Source of the DNA: Paraconiothyrium sp. Pb-2020
Lineage: Eukaryota; Ascomycota; Dothideomycetes; Pleosporales; Didymosphaeriaceae
Assembly (NCBI GenBank): GCA_022419385.1
Contig: JAJUBI010000005.1
Coordinates: 930,001-994,000, forward strand
DNA: 64,000 bases
Reading direction: 5' to 3'
This document shows, one piece after another, positions 10,126-21,680 of this stretch (the first letter of the stretch is position 1; each line of letters opens with the position of its first letter). The notes below the pieces were generated by a model. It had not been told where the DNA came from and ran no database searches. It saw nothing but the letters and a program-made list of their open reading frames with translations. A program made the position numbers and the translations under genes.

Positions 10126-11934
10126 GCCAGTGCTCTGCGGGATGGAACGGTGGGGATAGGACGTCACTTGCCATGGGGTGCATCGCGTCTTACCTATGCA
10201 GTCCATCGTACCCGTCGCCATGAATGTATACTTAGGAACAATGTCTAACACGATTGAGATTGACGATGCGTGTTGGTCCGAGTAAGACTCCTTGATTCAG
10301 CTATCAGATGCTCCAGATCTGATTGCGTAAAATCTGATAAACCCCACATTTGCCGAGACTGCCTGTAGCACTGCGTGTCCGAGATGCAGCTACCGATATC
10401 GCACCGCAACAGCTGGCGGGTTAAGCAACGACCGACCGACATGCATGAACATGAGCACGCAAACGATGGTGGGTTTTGCGTTAGTAATGGGCCGGAAACC
10501 TCACTTGGCGTCGGGTTGTTCATCCGCGGAGTGCAAATCTAGGGGTAATCTCATCATCTGATAATGCGCACCGGCGGGATCGAGTGTCAGTTGATGTACC
10601 AGCGCCGTGGTAGCGCTCGGATCAGATAATTTTGTGTCGGCAGGAGAATCCATTAACTCTGGCGATCATGGAATCAGATAAGGGTGGGGAACAAAGGGTT
10701 TCGCTAGCTCTGGCTCCGAGGAGAACGTCGGTACGCCAGAAGAAACTTGCGGCGGCTTGCTGGTGTCTTGAAGGTACAGCATACGGTAGACTAGCCGCGG
10801 CGACTTCAGCTGCAGCCAGCACAGAAGCAGCCATGTAATGCAGAAAATGTTCCTGAGGCCTTGAATGTGTGAGCAATGGAATTGCCGAGCGAACGGTCAT
10901 CGTGGCTTCAACGTTGAGGCAACTTGTGGGGCCGCTACTGTACCCCAGTGCTCCAAGTGACCAGCATCGTACTGTAGAGTACCGATACGTGGACTCGATC
11001 GCTCGGAATAGGGAGCTGTTTCGCGACAGATCATGGCATGATGCTGCGCTGTTTCGAAACGGGTACGCTCGGACCGACGAGAGGTAGTGGTCCGATTCGA
11101 CGCGCCACCGTGTTGCGTCGTCGTGCGCGAGTGCCCTGCGATGGGATGCAGGGAAGGGCGAGGTTTGCCATGAAGGGATAGTGTACCCGGCACGCGAGGG
11201 CGGTGGGAGGAGCAGGCTGAGAGGAGCATGCGATGGGGAGTGCGATTGCTGAGGCCTCACTAAAACCAGTGTTCCACAGAGGCTCTGGCGAGGTGCGGAA
11301 CGACAGCGCGGTGGATTAGAGACGGCATGCACATGTTGGGCGCACGGCAGGCTGCACGGCACAAAGCTGGAAAAGCCCATGTCGAGGCGGAAAACCGACC
11401 TGTTCCGCGGCTCGGCGGTATGCGCCTCTGATGAGCCTCTGCTTTTCGCTCTGCCCATCGATGCCCGGACGCAAAGAAGCGAGGACCCGCCGCCCGAACT
11501 CGTCATCACCAGTCACCCACCCCATTTCTCCTCAGCTGCTCCTCCCTCAATACCGTCAGCGCCCGCCCACGCCCAGCGAGCGCCTTACCACCGTGTCGCC
11601 TATTCACCATACCTACGCCCTGTTGCGGCGGCTGTCACTCCTTCAATCCCGTTTGCCACTGCGAGGTGAGCCAATCCCAGCGCGTCCCACCATCTGATAA
11701 TAAAATTATCTGATTCACGTCCCCCTCTGCACGGTCCGAGGGCTTACCCAAGCACACCGACCGACCCGATGCACAATCAATTCACCACCGCCGAAGACAT
11801 GCCTGCTTCCTTGCTGTCTCCTTACTGAGTCAGGCTTGCTAACATGGCCCGCTGTAGCCGGCGTCTTGGTCGCGCCTTCAAGAGCGCTCGTCCTCCGCCC
11901 GCCTTCCCGCTTCCTCACCCATACACCGCCCACA
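10126..11934. other. 1.8-kb upstream region of the flavoprotein gene
   Basis: No supported gene. A 295-codon minus-strand ORF (10622-11509) and several plus ORFs overlap in GC-rich DNA and do not look like proteins. GATA-type motifs recur at about 10557, 10621, 10675 and 11695-11710. A possible 192-nt 5'-UTR intron runs 11666-11857 (GAG/GTGAGC, branch GCTAAC at 11838-11843, CTGTAG). A CCAAT string is at about 11671. Confidence 0.45.
11696..11710. promoter_or_regulatory. Inverted pair of GATA motifs
   Basis: GATAAT and ATTATC form a perfect 6-base inverted repeat with an AAA spacer, about 225 bases upstream of the ATG at 11935. Paired GATA sites are typical targets of fungal GATA factors (nitrogen or iron regulators). 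That this one is bound is inference, and it lies inside the proposed 5'-UTR intron. Confidence 0.35.
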
Positions 11935-13929
11935 ATGGACAACGAACACAGCATACCCACGACCGCAACCTCACATCCTCACGACCCAATTCCTTCCGAG
12001 CCGCGACAAGTTCCTGAGCTCACGCTGAAGCCGTCGAGCCCGCAACAAAACGTCGAACACACGTCGCCGGAATCGCTCGGCGAGTCGATGATATGGAGCA
12101 ACAACAGCAACGACGACTCTGAGGCGCCGCTGACGCCCAGCACTGAGCCGGAGCGCCAGATGGATGAGATCGTAGACAAGCTGCAGGAGCTGCCGACTTC
12201 GACAGTCAATTTCAACGAGCAACCGCGTCCTCGGCGGGCCTCTACCACCCTCATCTCTGAGAACCCCTCCGACATTCGAAGAATACTGGGCGATGGCGAG
12301 TCGGCCACCCAGCTCATCAGCCAATGCTGCGGAGGCGGCTGCTGTTTGCTCAAGACATTGGCCCCTGACACGTCGTCACCCAACTTCATGCCCGTTGTCA
12401 TACCGGACAACAAAGCCTTCAGAAGCCTAAACTTGCGATTGGGACCCCTCGCTCTTGACAGCGAGCTCACAGATACGACGCCGCTGCCTCCGGTCAACAT
12501 GTCCTTCGAAAAGTTACCCTCGTCCGACACACACCATGTCACCAAGGTTCACAAGGAACCTCCCAAATACATGAAGCCCCACCCGCCCTATGATGTATAC
12601 TCCGCACCTTTGTACCACGCCCGCGAACTGACGAAGCCTGGTGCCGAGAAGAGAACCTTCCACTTCGACATTGACGTAACCGACTATCCGGATGAGGGTG
12701 GTGTCGAATTCAAAGTTGGAGGAGCGATTGGCGTCTGTCCCCCGAACTCGCAGGAGATAGTGGACGAACTGTTCGACGTGCTCTGTATTCCAAAGTTTGT
12801 CCGTGATAAGCCGGTCAATCTGAACACATTCACCGGTCGTTGGCCTACCATTTGGGGAGATGACCAGCCTCGCGAATTGGTCACCACGCGTCGAGAGCTA
12901 CTTACCTGGTGCACAGACTTGCAGTCATTCCCACCTACCAAGAATTTGCTCCGCCTCATGGCCGAATACACTGATGCACCAAATGAGAAGAAGATTCTCA
13001 TGTATTTGTCCTCGGCCCAAGGGCAGGCTGCCTTCTGTGATCTCCGCACGACTTCTCATATCACCGTAGCTCAGCTTCTAAGCGCCTTCCCATCCGCGAA
13101 ACCACCCCTCCCCGCTCTTCTATCAAACCTCAATCAACTCATGCCGCGTTTCTACTCGCTCTCGAACGACCCCCATATCTCAGCCGCTCGTCCTGGCCTA
13201 CCAGGAAATCGCCGCCTCATCGAAATCGCTGTCACTGTTCACGAATCTCCCGACTGGCATACTGAAAATGGTACCCGCACGGGCGTAGGCAGTGGCTTTA
13301 TGGAACGCCTAGCCCTTCAATTTATCCAGGCAGAGAACGAGGGATTCGACCCGAGCATCCTTGATCTCCGCGTACCCATGTTCCGCGGGCTCATGTCCAA
13401 CCCGCTTTCACGTCAGTTCGGTGGAGATGGTCCGATGGTGCTCATCGGTGCTGGCGTGGGCATGGCACCTTTTCGAGGCTTCATCCTGAACAGGTTAAAG
13501 AATGCCAACTGCGCAAACAAGATTTGGTTGATCCAGGGTGTTCGCGACTCCATGGTGGACGAGCTCTACTCTGGTGAGCTGGGAGACCATGAGCGGGAGA
13601 TCAAAAAGGTCGTCCAAAGCCGCAAGGTCAAAGTCGGCGCGAGCGACGCCAAGTACGTTCAGGACGAGGTGCGCATGCAGGCTGACTTTGTCTGGTTTGT
13701 GATTAACGCCCTTGATGGTCGTATCTTCGTCTGCGGAAGCAGCAAGGGTATGGGCGAGGGTGTCGAGGAGGCACTCATGGATGTGGCCATGCAGAAAGGT
13801 GGTATTAGCGAAGCCGAAGCGCAAGAGTTCTGGACCAAGAAGAAGGAAGATGGTCAATATATCGCTGTAAGTCTTGCTCGTGTCTAGCTCATGAAATGCC
13901 ATACTGACAAACGCTAGGAAACTTGGTAA
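11935..13929 (+). CDS. FAD/NADPH reductase of the P450-reductase/sulfite-reductase fold, lacking an FMN domain
   Basis: Exon 1 is 11935-13866. A 51-nt phase-0 intron follows (GTAAGT..CGCTAG), then a tiny exon 13918-13929 encoding ETW and the stop, giving 647 aa. The longer upstream frame opens with TTG, so the ATG in CACAATGG context at 11935 is chosen. The C-terminal ~450 residues match the FNR-like module of diflavin reductases. They include the FAD motif RFYSLS at about 405, the NADPH-binding GAGVGMAPFRGF at about 505, FVCGSSKGMGEGVEEAL near the end, and a terminal Trp. In this family the terminal aromatic residue stacks on the flavin. The first ~190 residues are Ser/Thr/Pro-rich and contain a CCGGGCC cluster near residue 130, but no flavodoxin domain. 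Electrons presumably go to a separate partner. Methionine-synthase-reductase-like or CPR-like ancestry is possible. Confidence 0.85.
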
Positions 13930-14847
13930 TCGACTGACGACAATGACGCGCCGCGTTTATCAACTGTACATATTGCGTTCCGATGCACCGTTACGCCTCG
14001 CCGACCGCGTTGATACTTATCTTTCAGCATTGTCGGAGTTGGGGAGAATCAAAAGTAGACTAGAAAGCTCCCGCTACCTGCTATTGTTCTTATTACATAC
14101 ATTTACATTCGTTGGGTTGGGTGGAATCTGTTTTTACTTGCGCTATCGATCTAAAAGTATCATGGCATGGCGTTTTGAGATGGCATGGCGGAGGAGTTTT
14201 GTATTTGAGCGTGGGTGGGCAATTTGCGTAGTGTCTTGATCTGTACAACAGCTATTAATTGAATAATATCACGTTGTTGGGGAGCTGTGGGTGTTGATCC
14301 ACGTTTATTTTTAGTTCAATCTCATGAATGGAGTAACGTATGGAAAGAGCGACGCCATTGCAACTCTGACGGCGACGTCTTTGTCGGCTGCAATGTCTAT
14401 CGCATCCACCCCCACACGCAGATCATAGTCAGTCTTGACCGATAGCGAGGCATGTTTCAAGATTCTTCGCTAGTAAAACGGCTTCATCCAGCACCAACAC
14501 CCTCAATCTGACAAAGTGTCACTCGCAGAAGTATAGGACTAGCTGTAGTCAGACGATTTACATGTACACTTAGGGCGATCATTGAAACCATATTACAAAC
14601 GGATTCTCGTCCGAATATCGCTTTATAAGCACAACGAACAGGAGTGACGTTGTTAAAAGACCGTAGATTACGAAGTGCGAGTACCTCGTACAGTCCCCTA
14701 GTCCTTCTAACCTGTTCGGGCAAACCACACGCGTGAATGGATCTACCATGCTCGCTTACAGATCATCAATGATATGTACCTTTACTTGGACTCCAACATA
14801 AAGATGTGAGTTGGAAAGGCATTTCCCAATCCTGCCTTCCAAACACT
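13930..14847. other. Intergenic, about 0.9 kb
   Basis: 3' flank of the flavoprotein gene and 5' flank of the hydrolase gene. It is AT-richer than the flanking coding DNA. A 98-codon plus ORF at 13943-14239 is most likely 3'-UTR. No RNA gene or repeat was seen. Confidence 0.4.
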
Positions 14848-15747
14848 ATGCAATCCATCAAAACCAATCTCCTAGAAGTCCACTACCTTGACCTCGGTCC
14901 ACGCGATGGTTGGCCGGTCATCCTCTCTCACGGCTTCCCCTACTCTCCAGATGCCTACACCTCCGTCGCCCCAATCCTCCAAAATGCCGGCGCGCGCGTC
15001 ATCATCCCCTACACGCGTGGCTACGGCCCAACGCGCTTCCTCTCTCAGTCGACCATGCGAAGCGGCCAACAATCCGCCCTAGCAACCGATATCATTGCCC
15101 TCATGGACGCCCTCGGTATTCCAAAGGCCGTTCTCGCGGGCTTCGACTGGGGAGGCCTGGCCTCGTGCGTCGCGGCTGCTTTGTTCCCTGAGCGTGTGGC
15201 GGGCCTGGTGTCGTATGCGGGGTACGATGTCGCGGATGTGCAGGGCCAGATGCATGCTGTTTCGCCGTCGCTGGAGCGGGTCATGTGGTATCAGCATCTA
15301 TTCCAGAGCGAGCGGGGGCGAGAGTGTCTTATGAAAAATAGACGCGCTTTGTGCAAGCTTTTGTGGGAGGAGTGGTCGCCTGGCTGGAACAGTACTTCAC
15401 GTGATGTGGCGTTTGAGGAGAGCGCGAAGGCGTGGGATAATGGGGATTGGGTTGATGTGGTGATACATTGTTATCGGTTTCATCTTGGGAATGAGAAGGG
15501 GGATCCGGGGTTGGGGGAGCTGGAGGAGAGGTTGGCGGAGAAGCCGGTGATAGCTGTCCCGACTATTACTTTGGACGGGTTGGAGGATCCGTTGAAGCCT
15601 GGGGGGTCGGCGGGGCATGCGAAATACTTCACTGGGAGACATGAACGGAGGGAGGTGCATTGTGGTCACGCCCTTCCGCTTGAGGCTCCAGAAGAATTTG
15701 CGGCTGCTATTATCAAGGTGCATGAGTGGTCTCAAACCCTTGAGTGA
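14848..15747 (+). CDS. Alpha/beta-hydrolase, epoxide hydrolase / haloalkane dehalogenase type
   Basis: Single exon, 299 aa. The frame extends upstream only through a GTG at 14806, so the first ATG (14848) is used. The fold signature is clear: an oxyanion-loop SHGFPYSP after strand 3, then GFDWGG with Asp100 at the nucleophile elbow. An Asp rather than Ser nucleophile marks the epoxide hydrolase/dehalogenase branch, which works through a covalent ester on Asp. A late acidic residue in LDGLEDPLKP and a His in HCGHALPLEAP complete the triad. The cap region (about residues 125-215) is Trp-rich. The lid tyrosines of true epoxide hydrolases cannot be assigned with certainty by eye, so the substrate stays open. 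There is no signal peptide, so it is likely cytosolic. Confidence 0.85.
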   Translation: MQSIKTNLLEVHYLDLGPRDGWPVILSHGFPYSPDAYTSVAPILQNAGARVIIPYTRGYGPTRFLSQSTMRSGQQSALATDIIALMDALGIPKAVLAGFDWGGLASCVAAALFPERVAGLVSYAGYDVADVQGQMHAVSPSLERVMWYQHLFQSERGRECLMKNRRALCKLLWEEWSPGWNSTSRDVAFEESAKAWDNGDWVDVVIHCYRFHLGNEKGDPGLGELEERLAEKPVIAVPTITLDGLEDPLKPGGSAGHAKYFTGRHERREVHCGHALPLEAPEEFAAAIIKVHEWSQTLE

Positions 15748-15964
15748 CAGGTATGGCAGTTTGAGCAACAACATGAAGACTAGCCTCAGTTGTTTTAGAA
15801 GGAGAATTTAGGCTTTGGCCGTCTATATAGCATCCCGTCCAAATGTGGCTTACGCGTACGAATCTAGGGAATTCCAAATAGACTTTCCGTCGGCTCAGCG
15901 CAGCGCAAAAGGTTTTCCTTCAAAACATGTGATAATCCGAACGTCAGTCGACTCAAGAGATATC

Positions 15965-18809
15965 CTAGCAAGGAAGCTGCACAGTTTGTAGGGCCTTGAC
16001 CACCAATCTCTGGAAATCTAGTACTGTTCCGGGAGCGCCTTCCCTGCTATCCTCCGCGAAAGTCCCTAGTAAACATGCTTCTACTGCGTCGTGATAAAGT
16101 GATCCCATAGTGTGTGTAAGCATCGGTAGTCTTGACTCCACGACTTTCTTCTGCAAGTCTCGTTGCGACTTTGTGTTGAAATTGGCTACCCCGTCCCAAA
16201 GGCCAATCTCGAGGAGCACGAGGCCTAAGCTATAATAGTCGAATGCAATCCGAAAGGATTGCCCGCTTCTTGCATTCTGTGAGTCGTAATCCGGATGGTA
16301 GTAATGCTGCGCATTCCGATTGGGAGGAGGACCGGTCGTGAAAGCTTTGGGTTGGTTTGGACGCGCGTAGTTGAAACCGATAAGATACGGATTGCGCAAT
16401 GAGAGATCGGTTGATTCAAGGAAGACGATGTTGTGAGAGGAAATGCTCTTGTGAACTAAGGTGACCTTGTGAAATGCTGAGACCGTAGAAGCGAGTGAGG
16501 AGGCGAGTGCGAGCCGGCCCTCAAGGGATATTCCATCGAACCCTGACTTTCGGGTGCTTTTGATGAGTGAATGCAGCGACGTAATAGATACATCTGCAAC
16601 AATAGGAAGGTCGAACACAAGACCGAATGCATGTTCGTCGGTAGAATGGAAGTATTGGGAGCAAATGAGTGTTCGTAGGCTCCCTGTATGCTTGCTCATT
16701 TGGTGCAGACTGTTAGCAATCCTTGCCACGCGCCGGATCATCTCTGTGCGAATGTCTCCCTCCCAGTCTAGATCATAGCGAATCCATTCGATGAGAACCT
16801 TGCGAGTCTCTTCACTTCCGCCGCGGGATAGAAGCCCTAAGCTATGTTCTCCTACACCTTTTTCAATCTTGATATCCTTGGGGTCTAATTTGAGACTTTC
16901 AAGGCTCTCCTTTAGCTCGAGGGTAAAGGTTTCGTATTCCGAGTTGATCTCTTTCGAAAACTTTATTGCGTAGGCCAGGGTACCTAGTCGGCTCATAGGG
17001 CTCAAAAACTCGTTCGAAAGGTTTCCCGTCATCGCTGAAGATACCAATGCTTCGTTATGGAGGGTTCTCAAATCTAGGTAGCCGATTGCCTCGTCTCTAT
17101 CACTTCTCGGCAACAGTTCGAACAAAGCGTCACTAAGCTTGCGAAGCTGCATGGAGGTTGTTCGTCCAGAAATTTGATACACCTCCAACATGCGCTGACC
17201 TTCACTGCGATACTGTTGAAGTAAGTCAACCGTCCGAAGGTAGTCCAGATGAAACTCTTGACACGTTGTAGCTGGGCTTGAGTCGACGAAACCCAGGATG
17301 TGTTTCCAGCTTCCCAGCTTCTCTGATTCGAGTGCAGCCTGAATTGGCAATATACGAAAAAGGTCCGGAAATGCGAGATCGATAGATGTTAGGAACTCCT
17401 GAACGGCTATGAACCGCATCTTTCTCGTCAATGTTTTGGCTGTCAGACGCTCTGATGGTATAACGCGAAGCATGTCCCGTATGACATGAAGCAGGTGACG
17501 CATGGACAGCGAACAACTCTCTTCAACATTGTCCATCAAGGCCGGAACATAGGGGTTAATTTCTTGCCCAGGTCCATGGAATGTTCTTGTCGTAAACGCC
17601 GCCTTCACAACGCGTTCTTGACGAAACCTTTGAACCCCGGAAGGGCCCTCACGCATGTACACAAGGAGCTCCAGGATGACACAACCCAGGGACCAGATGT
17701 CACCTGACCGTCCCACTAATCCCTTCTCAAAGGTTTGAAGATCTTCGCACTCTGGGGGAAGCCAGTCTCCTCCACCTACGCGGAACGGAGTCTTCGATGT
17801 CTCGGTTACGGGCTTGAATGTCGATAGTCCAAAATCTGTAAGAAGGAAATCCCCGGCACTGACGAGGATGTTACTGGGTTTTACATCCCGATGGAGGCCC
17901 ATGATGTTGATATCGAGTTTCTCCGATGCTGAGAAATCATGCAATGCTTCAAGCCCCGAGCAAAGGTTTGCAAGGGCCATGTAGATAGCAAGATCGGTCT
18001 GCAACTCTGTAGGTCGTATTTCTTCCAAGAAGAGGGCTTCCATGTCCCCACCTGAAGCTAGAGGAAAGATGAAGTTGTGCTCTTTTTGATGTGTAAAAGA
18101 TGCCAGGAGCTGTTGTATATGTGGATGTTTTAGGTGGCTGAGTAAGGTAAAGTTGTGTAGCTCCTGTTGATGGCTCTGATCTGAGCCTACTTTCTCGGGA
18201 AATCGCTTACGCACGCACACCAAGCTCTGTCGGTTGCTTGTTAAACCTGAGTGCCAGATCTAGGAGAAGACTCACCGATTCAATGGCCATCCACGTAGCG
18301 TCCTGGTGGCACGGATGTAATTGGAGACGAAAGACATCTCCAAAACCTCCAGATCCAATCATCTCCTGCTTGACGAAAGGAAGTACAGTAAAAATATCAA
18401 GGAAGCGATGTTCTGTCTCTTTGGCGAAGATAGGTGCACAAAATTCCCATTGTTTCTCATAGAATTCATCGAAAATCTGTGGAATCAGAACCTTGAGATC
18501 TTGTTTTGAGATGGGAAGACGATGGTCGATTGGAGAGTTTTGTAAGTTATCATTCTCTATGAACCGAATAATTTCTCGCTCGTGCCCTCCCAGGAGAACA
18601 AGGATTGCATAGACTCTCCTTGCGCTAACAAAAATCTTCTGAGAAAGACCCTGTAGGCGCTCTGGCGGAACGGCTTTAGCCACGTTGAGCGAAGAACGTA
18701 TTGCGTCCAGAGTGAGTAGTTGGAAAAGATCATCATGTGGGACAAAGTATTTAGAATCGCCATCGACTTGGCACCGCAGGGCTTTGATGTCCGCTCGCAG
18801 TGACGACAT
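15965..18809 (-). CDS. Tandem protein kinase plus degenerate kinase-like domain, 931 aa
   Basis: Exon 1 is 18809-18276. A 49-nt phase-0 intron (18275-18227, GTGAGT..GACAG) precedes exon 2 at 18226-15965. The N-terminal ~145 residues are helical and unrecognised. A Ser/Thr kinase follows: Gly loop GSGGFGDVF (152-160), beta-3 Lys in VCVRKRF (185), HRDVKPSN (290-297), DFG (309-311) and a PPE replacing APE, all consistent with an active enzyme. The second half is a kinase-like domain with VHKSISSHN (769-777) where HRD is expected and GFN (795-797) where DFG is expected, so it is predicted inactive. The preceding VLIEWIRYDLDW also lacks the usual Lys. Similar degenerate domains are common in fungal HET-S/HeLo-type and other allorecognition proteins (family knowledge). 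The intron splits the Gly loop from the catalytic Lys. No membrane segment is seen. Partner and role are unknown. Confidence 0.8.
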
Positions 18810-19643
18810 GACTGTTCGAGCTTGACAGCGTTACCTGTAGTTTGATTTTCTTGTTTGATGGGCCACTTTTCGGACGGACGTGCCGGTGGATGTTACACGG
18901 ACGCCGCCTATTGATTCGCGGAAGGAATGGCTTCCTTTTCGGCCTGGGATTAGTTTAGCTAGGAAAACTGTAACTTCCCATACTTGAGACCTTACTCACC
19001 TCGGTCAAAGCTCTAGGCGATGTTATTTTGACGTGGTCGTCGTCGAGGAACTAGGCGCACGATGTGTTAGCTTGCACGATGCACCGTGCAGTCGATCTAG
19101 ATTTCGACTGACCTCCACCATGAAGTTCCCAGCGCCAAAGAGTCGCACCAGTAGTGCATTCGTGCCCGCTTTGTCTACGTACCTGCGCTCGATGACATCG
19201 ACCACAACCATAGTAGCGGGATCTTCAGCGGCGTCCTTCAGGAGAGAAAATGAAAGCAGAATTATAGACTCCAAATACGAGGTTCCCTCTCTATGTATAT
19301 ATGAGCTCCTACGCAGTTTACAGGCAGCAATCTGTTTTGCCACGTCATGCACACCGGAAGCGGGTCACTCCGGTGAAGAAGCAGTGAGATATGCAGCATA
19401 TGCATCTTATACGAGGCCATCGTGGTACAATACACCAATGCGTATATCATCAAAGTCTGATTGGTGCATTCTGATCCCTGAGTTGTGTGCCTCGCATGCA
19501 CAGTATTGATAACGCAAGGCTGAAGTGAGCTGGCAACACTGCATAGCCTCGCACAAGGCATCCAATCAAGTTGAGCTCTACTCGTCTAGGGTCAAATCTC
19601 CATTGAGCATTTTTTTTTGTGAGCAAGGACTTCAAGCCTTGAC
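18810..19643. other. Intergenic between divergent kinase and CorA-like genes
   Basis: About 0.8 kb containing only overlapping short ORFs on both strands. The stretch TATATATGAG occurs near 19295. The region probably carries both promoters, but no site is clear. Confidence 0.4.
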
Positions 19644-21529
19644 ATGCACGTTGCACTTCAACGTCTAGGTTGTCCCGCCGGAAAACCTCGTCGCACGTTC
19701 GATATGGGCGGTAACAGTGTCCTGTCTTCACGATACCCGGGGTTCTACTGGAAGCGTTTTCTAGAAAATTCTCCGCGATTGTTCTTACCTCACGACGGTG
19801 AACTGGGCGTATGGCTCGTCTCTGAGGTCCAAGACGGCAAACGCGCAGATAGATGTACCCAAGATTATCAACGTGAGTGCATCCCACGTAAATGCGTTAA
19901 AGCAGACAACTCACCCATGCTAGGTTTGGAGAAGCTTGATATTCATGATTTAGTCGGCCTAGATGCATTGCTTGATGTATGTCACTACTGAACGACTTGA
20001 GTTATGGTTTGGCACTGACCTCTCAAGAGAGTGGCACTAAGGAAGAGGTCACACAGCATGGTATTCTAGTCAGTAATCTGATAAGTGTTCAAGGTGCGGC
20101 AGTAACAAGCTAATCTTCTATCTACAGCATTTTCCGACAACAACATTCATGGGCTCGATTCGGCTTCGGCAAAGAGATATGTCAACGAGTTCTCGAGGGC
20201 AACGACGTCTTTGATCCTTTTCTCGATTGCCTTGGCTCTTTTGGATACAGATATCGTGAAGATATCCGGAACTGGGACGGGCTTTATTTCAAGACGTTAC
20301 CCAACCCAGGTAAAACTCATACACACTAGGGGAAATCGCTTAAGCTAAATCGACGTAAGAACTATGTTACTCGTTCAGATATTACGAAAAGAACGGTCGA
20401 ACATCTGGAAATCCTTGGTCTCTGCGTAGGACCGCGATATATCAAAAGTACGATGAGAAAAGGGGCCTCTGGATATGCATATTGATCCAGCCATCGGCAT
20501 CATTCCTCTCTCACCTTGAGACAGAATTTCTTCAGAGGGTAAAATGTGGTACCCGATGCACTCAGCAACTACTTATTCTCCATGGATCGTATCTCAACCT
20601 CGGGTTGAGCTTCTTTGGCGAGTACCAAGATGGTGTGCATTCAGAAGTCGTACAGTTGGTGAGCAACATTGACTGTATACCAACTTTACCTTCATTGCTA
20701 ATGGGAACTAGAGCAATAAGGCTTCTTTCTCTGCCGTCGGGCGACAAACCAAGAGCGACTTTGTGGTTACCTTCCAAGATCTTCAAAAGTTGCAGCTTCT
20801 GAAGCAGAAGCTTTTAAGAGCTTCGAATGTCCTAAAAGCGACACTGAGCGTAGTTACTAAGCTCCAACGCTACTACTTGACTGAGGCAGCGGCTTTCAAC
20901 CTGAGCGTAGAGCAAGGAGGACTAGACGAACTGCATAACTGTAGGAGCCTTATTGATATCTACAACCGGAATGTTGCATTATCGTTGAAGTTTGCTGAAG
21001 ACGCTCAAATCCTCGTGAGTTCAAGCATCCGTGCTAAAGACCATACTAAGATCATATAAGCTTTCGAGAGTGCTCGACACCCGCCGCGAGGAAGTTTTAC
21101 TGGAGACCAATGCTGCAATGCAGGCCAATCTTGATGTTATGAAGCGTATCGCTTTTCTTAATGGCGAAGAAAACCAAAAACTCTCAAAGATCACCAAAGA
21201 AACATCAAAAGACTCCAGAGCAGTAAAAGCACTTACCACTATCGCGACTATGTATTTGCCTGCCAGTCTTATCGCTGTAAGTGCCACAATTGTGGATATA
21301 AAAGACCACTAACGATGGATGAAAGACTATATTCAGCTCGAACCTCGTCCACATTCCGTTACAGAACGATGAAGCAACTTATGGAAGATTTGCAGTAGTT
21401 AAAGAGTTCTGGATTTACGTCCTTGTGACCTTGCTGCTCACTTTGATCACTGTGGCGCTCCTACTGTTACCCAGAAAGCGGTGGAAGTCTTCCTTTCCCC
21501 CGTCGCAAATCCATGTGGCGTGTCCGTAG
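19644..21529 (+). CDS. CorA-like two-pass membrane protein, many introns
   Basis: Exons recovered by phase matching: 19644-19872, 19924-19976, a tentative 20-nt exon 20028-20047, 20128-20309, 20360-20658, 20712-21014, 21061-21276 and 21326-21529, about 501 aa in all. The start may instead be the ATG at 19704. The extracellular/cytosolic domain matches fungal CorA-like proteins: RFLENSPRLF, then QQHSWARFGFGKEICQ, CYSFRYYEKNGRTSGNPWS and QKYDEKRGLW. Long helices follow, then two C-terminal membrane segments, ALTTIATMYLPASLIATIFS and EFWIYVLVTLLLTLITVALL, joined by a short loop. The GMN motif of true Mg2+ channels is not visible after the first membrane segment, so Mg2+ transport is not supported. 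Most introns have good GTRAGT/GTAAAA donors and CTAAT/CTAAC branch sites. The donor after the 20-nt exon (GTCACA) is weak and is the least certain join. Confidence 0.75.
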
Positions 21530-21680
21530 TTGTGTAACCTCAAGAGGTCTATAATTAGAATGACTATCATGAAAATGGCTTAGTAGGGGCACGTTCCATG
21601 CATCAGCACCTCAAGTGATCTGCCTTGCACAACTGTATAAGCCCAAACCGTGGACGTCAGTCATACTCGTTTCACTAATT

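Noticed and set aside
10622..11509. 295-codon minus-strand ORF
   Set aside because: Composition is not protein-like, GC-rich DNA favours long chance ORFs here, and plus-strand ORFs overlap it fully.
11836..11934. Upstream extension of the flavoprotein with a mitochondrial-like leader
   Set aside because: The extension opens with TTG and overlaps a likely branch site and splice acceptor (GCTAAC..CTGTAG).
13943..14239. 98-codon ORF after the flavoprotein gene
   Set aside because: It starts 14 bases after the stop codon of that gene and is most likely 3'-UTR.
19450..19887. 145-codon minus-strand ORF
   Set aside because: Contains a tempting FRRDNLDVEVQ string, but it is the shadow of the first CorA-like exon, which is supported by family motifs and splicing.
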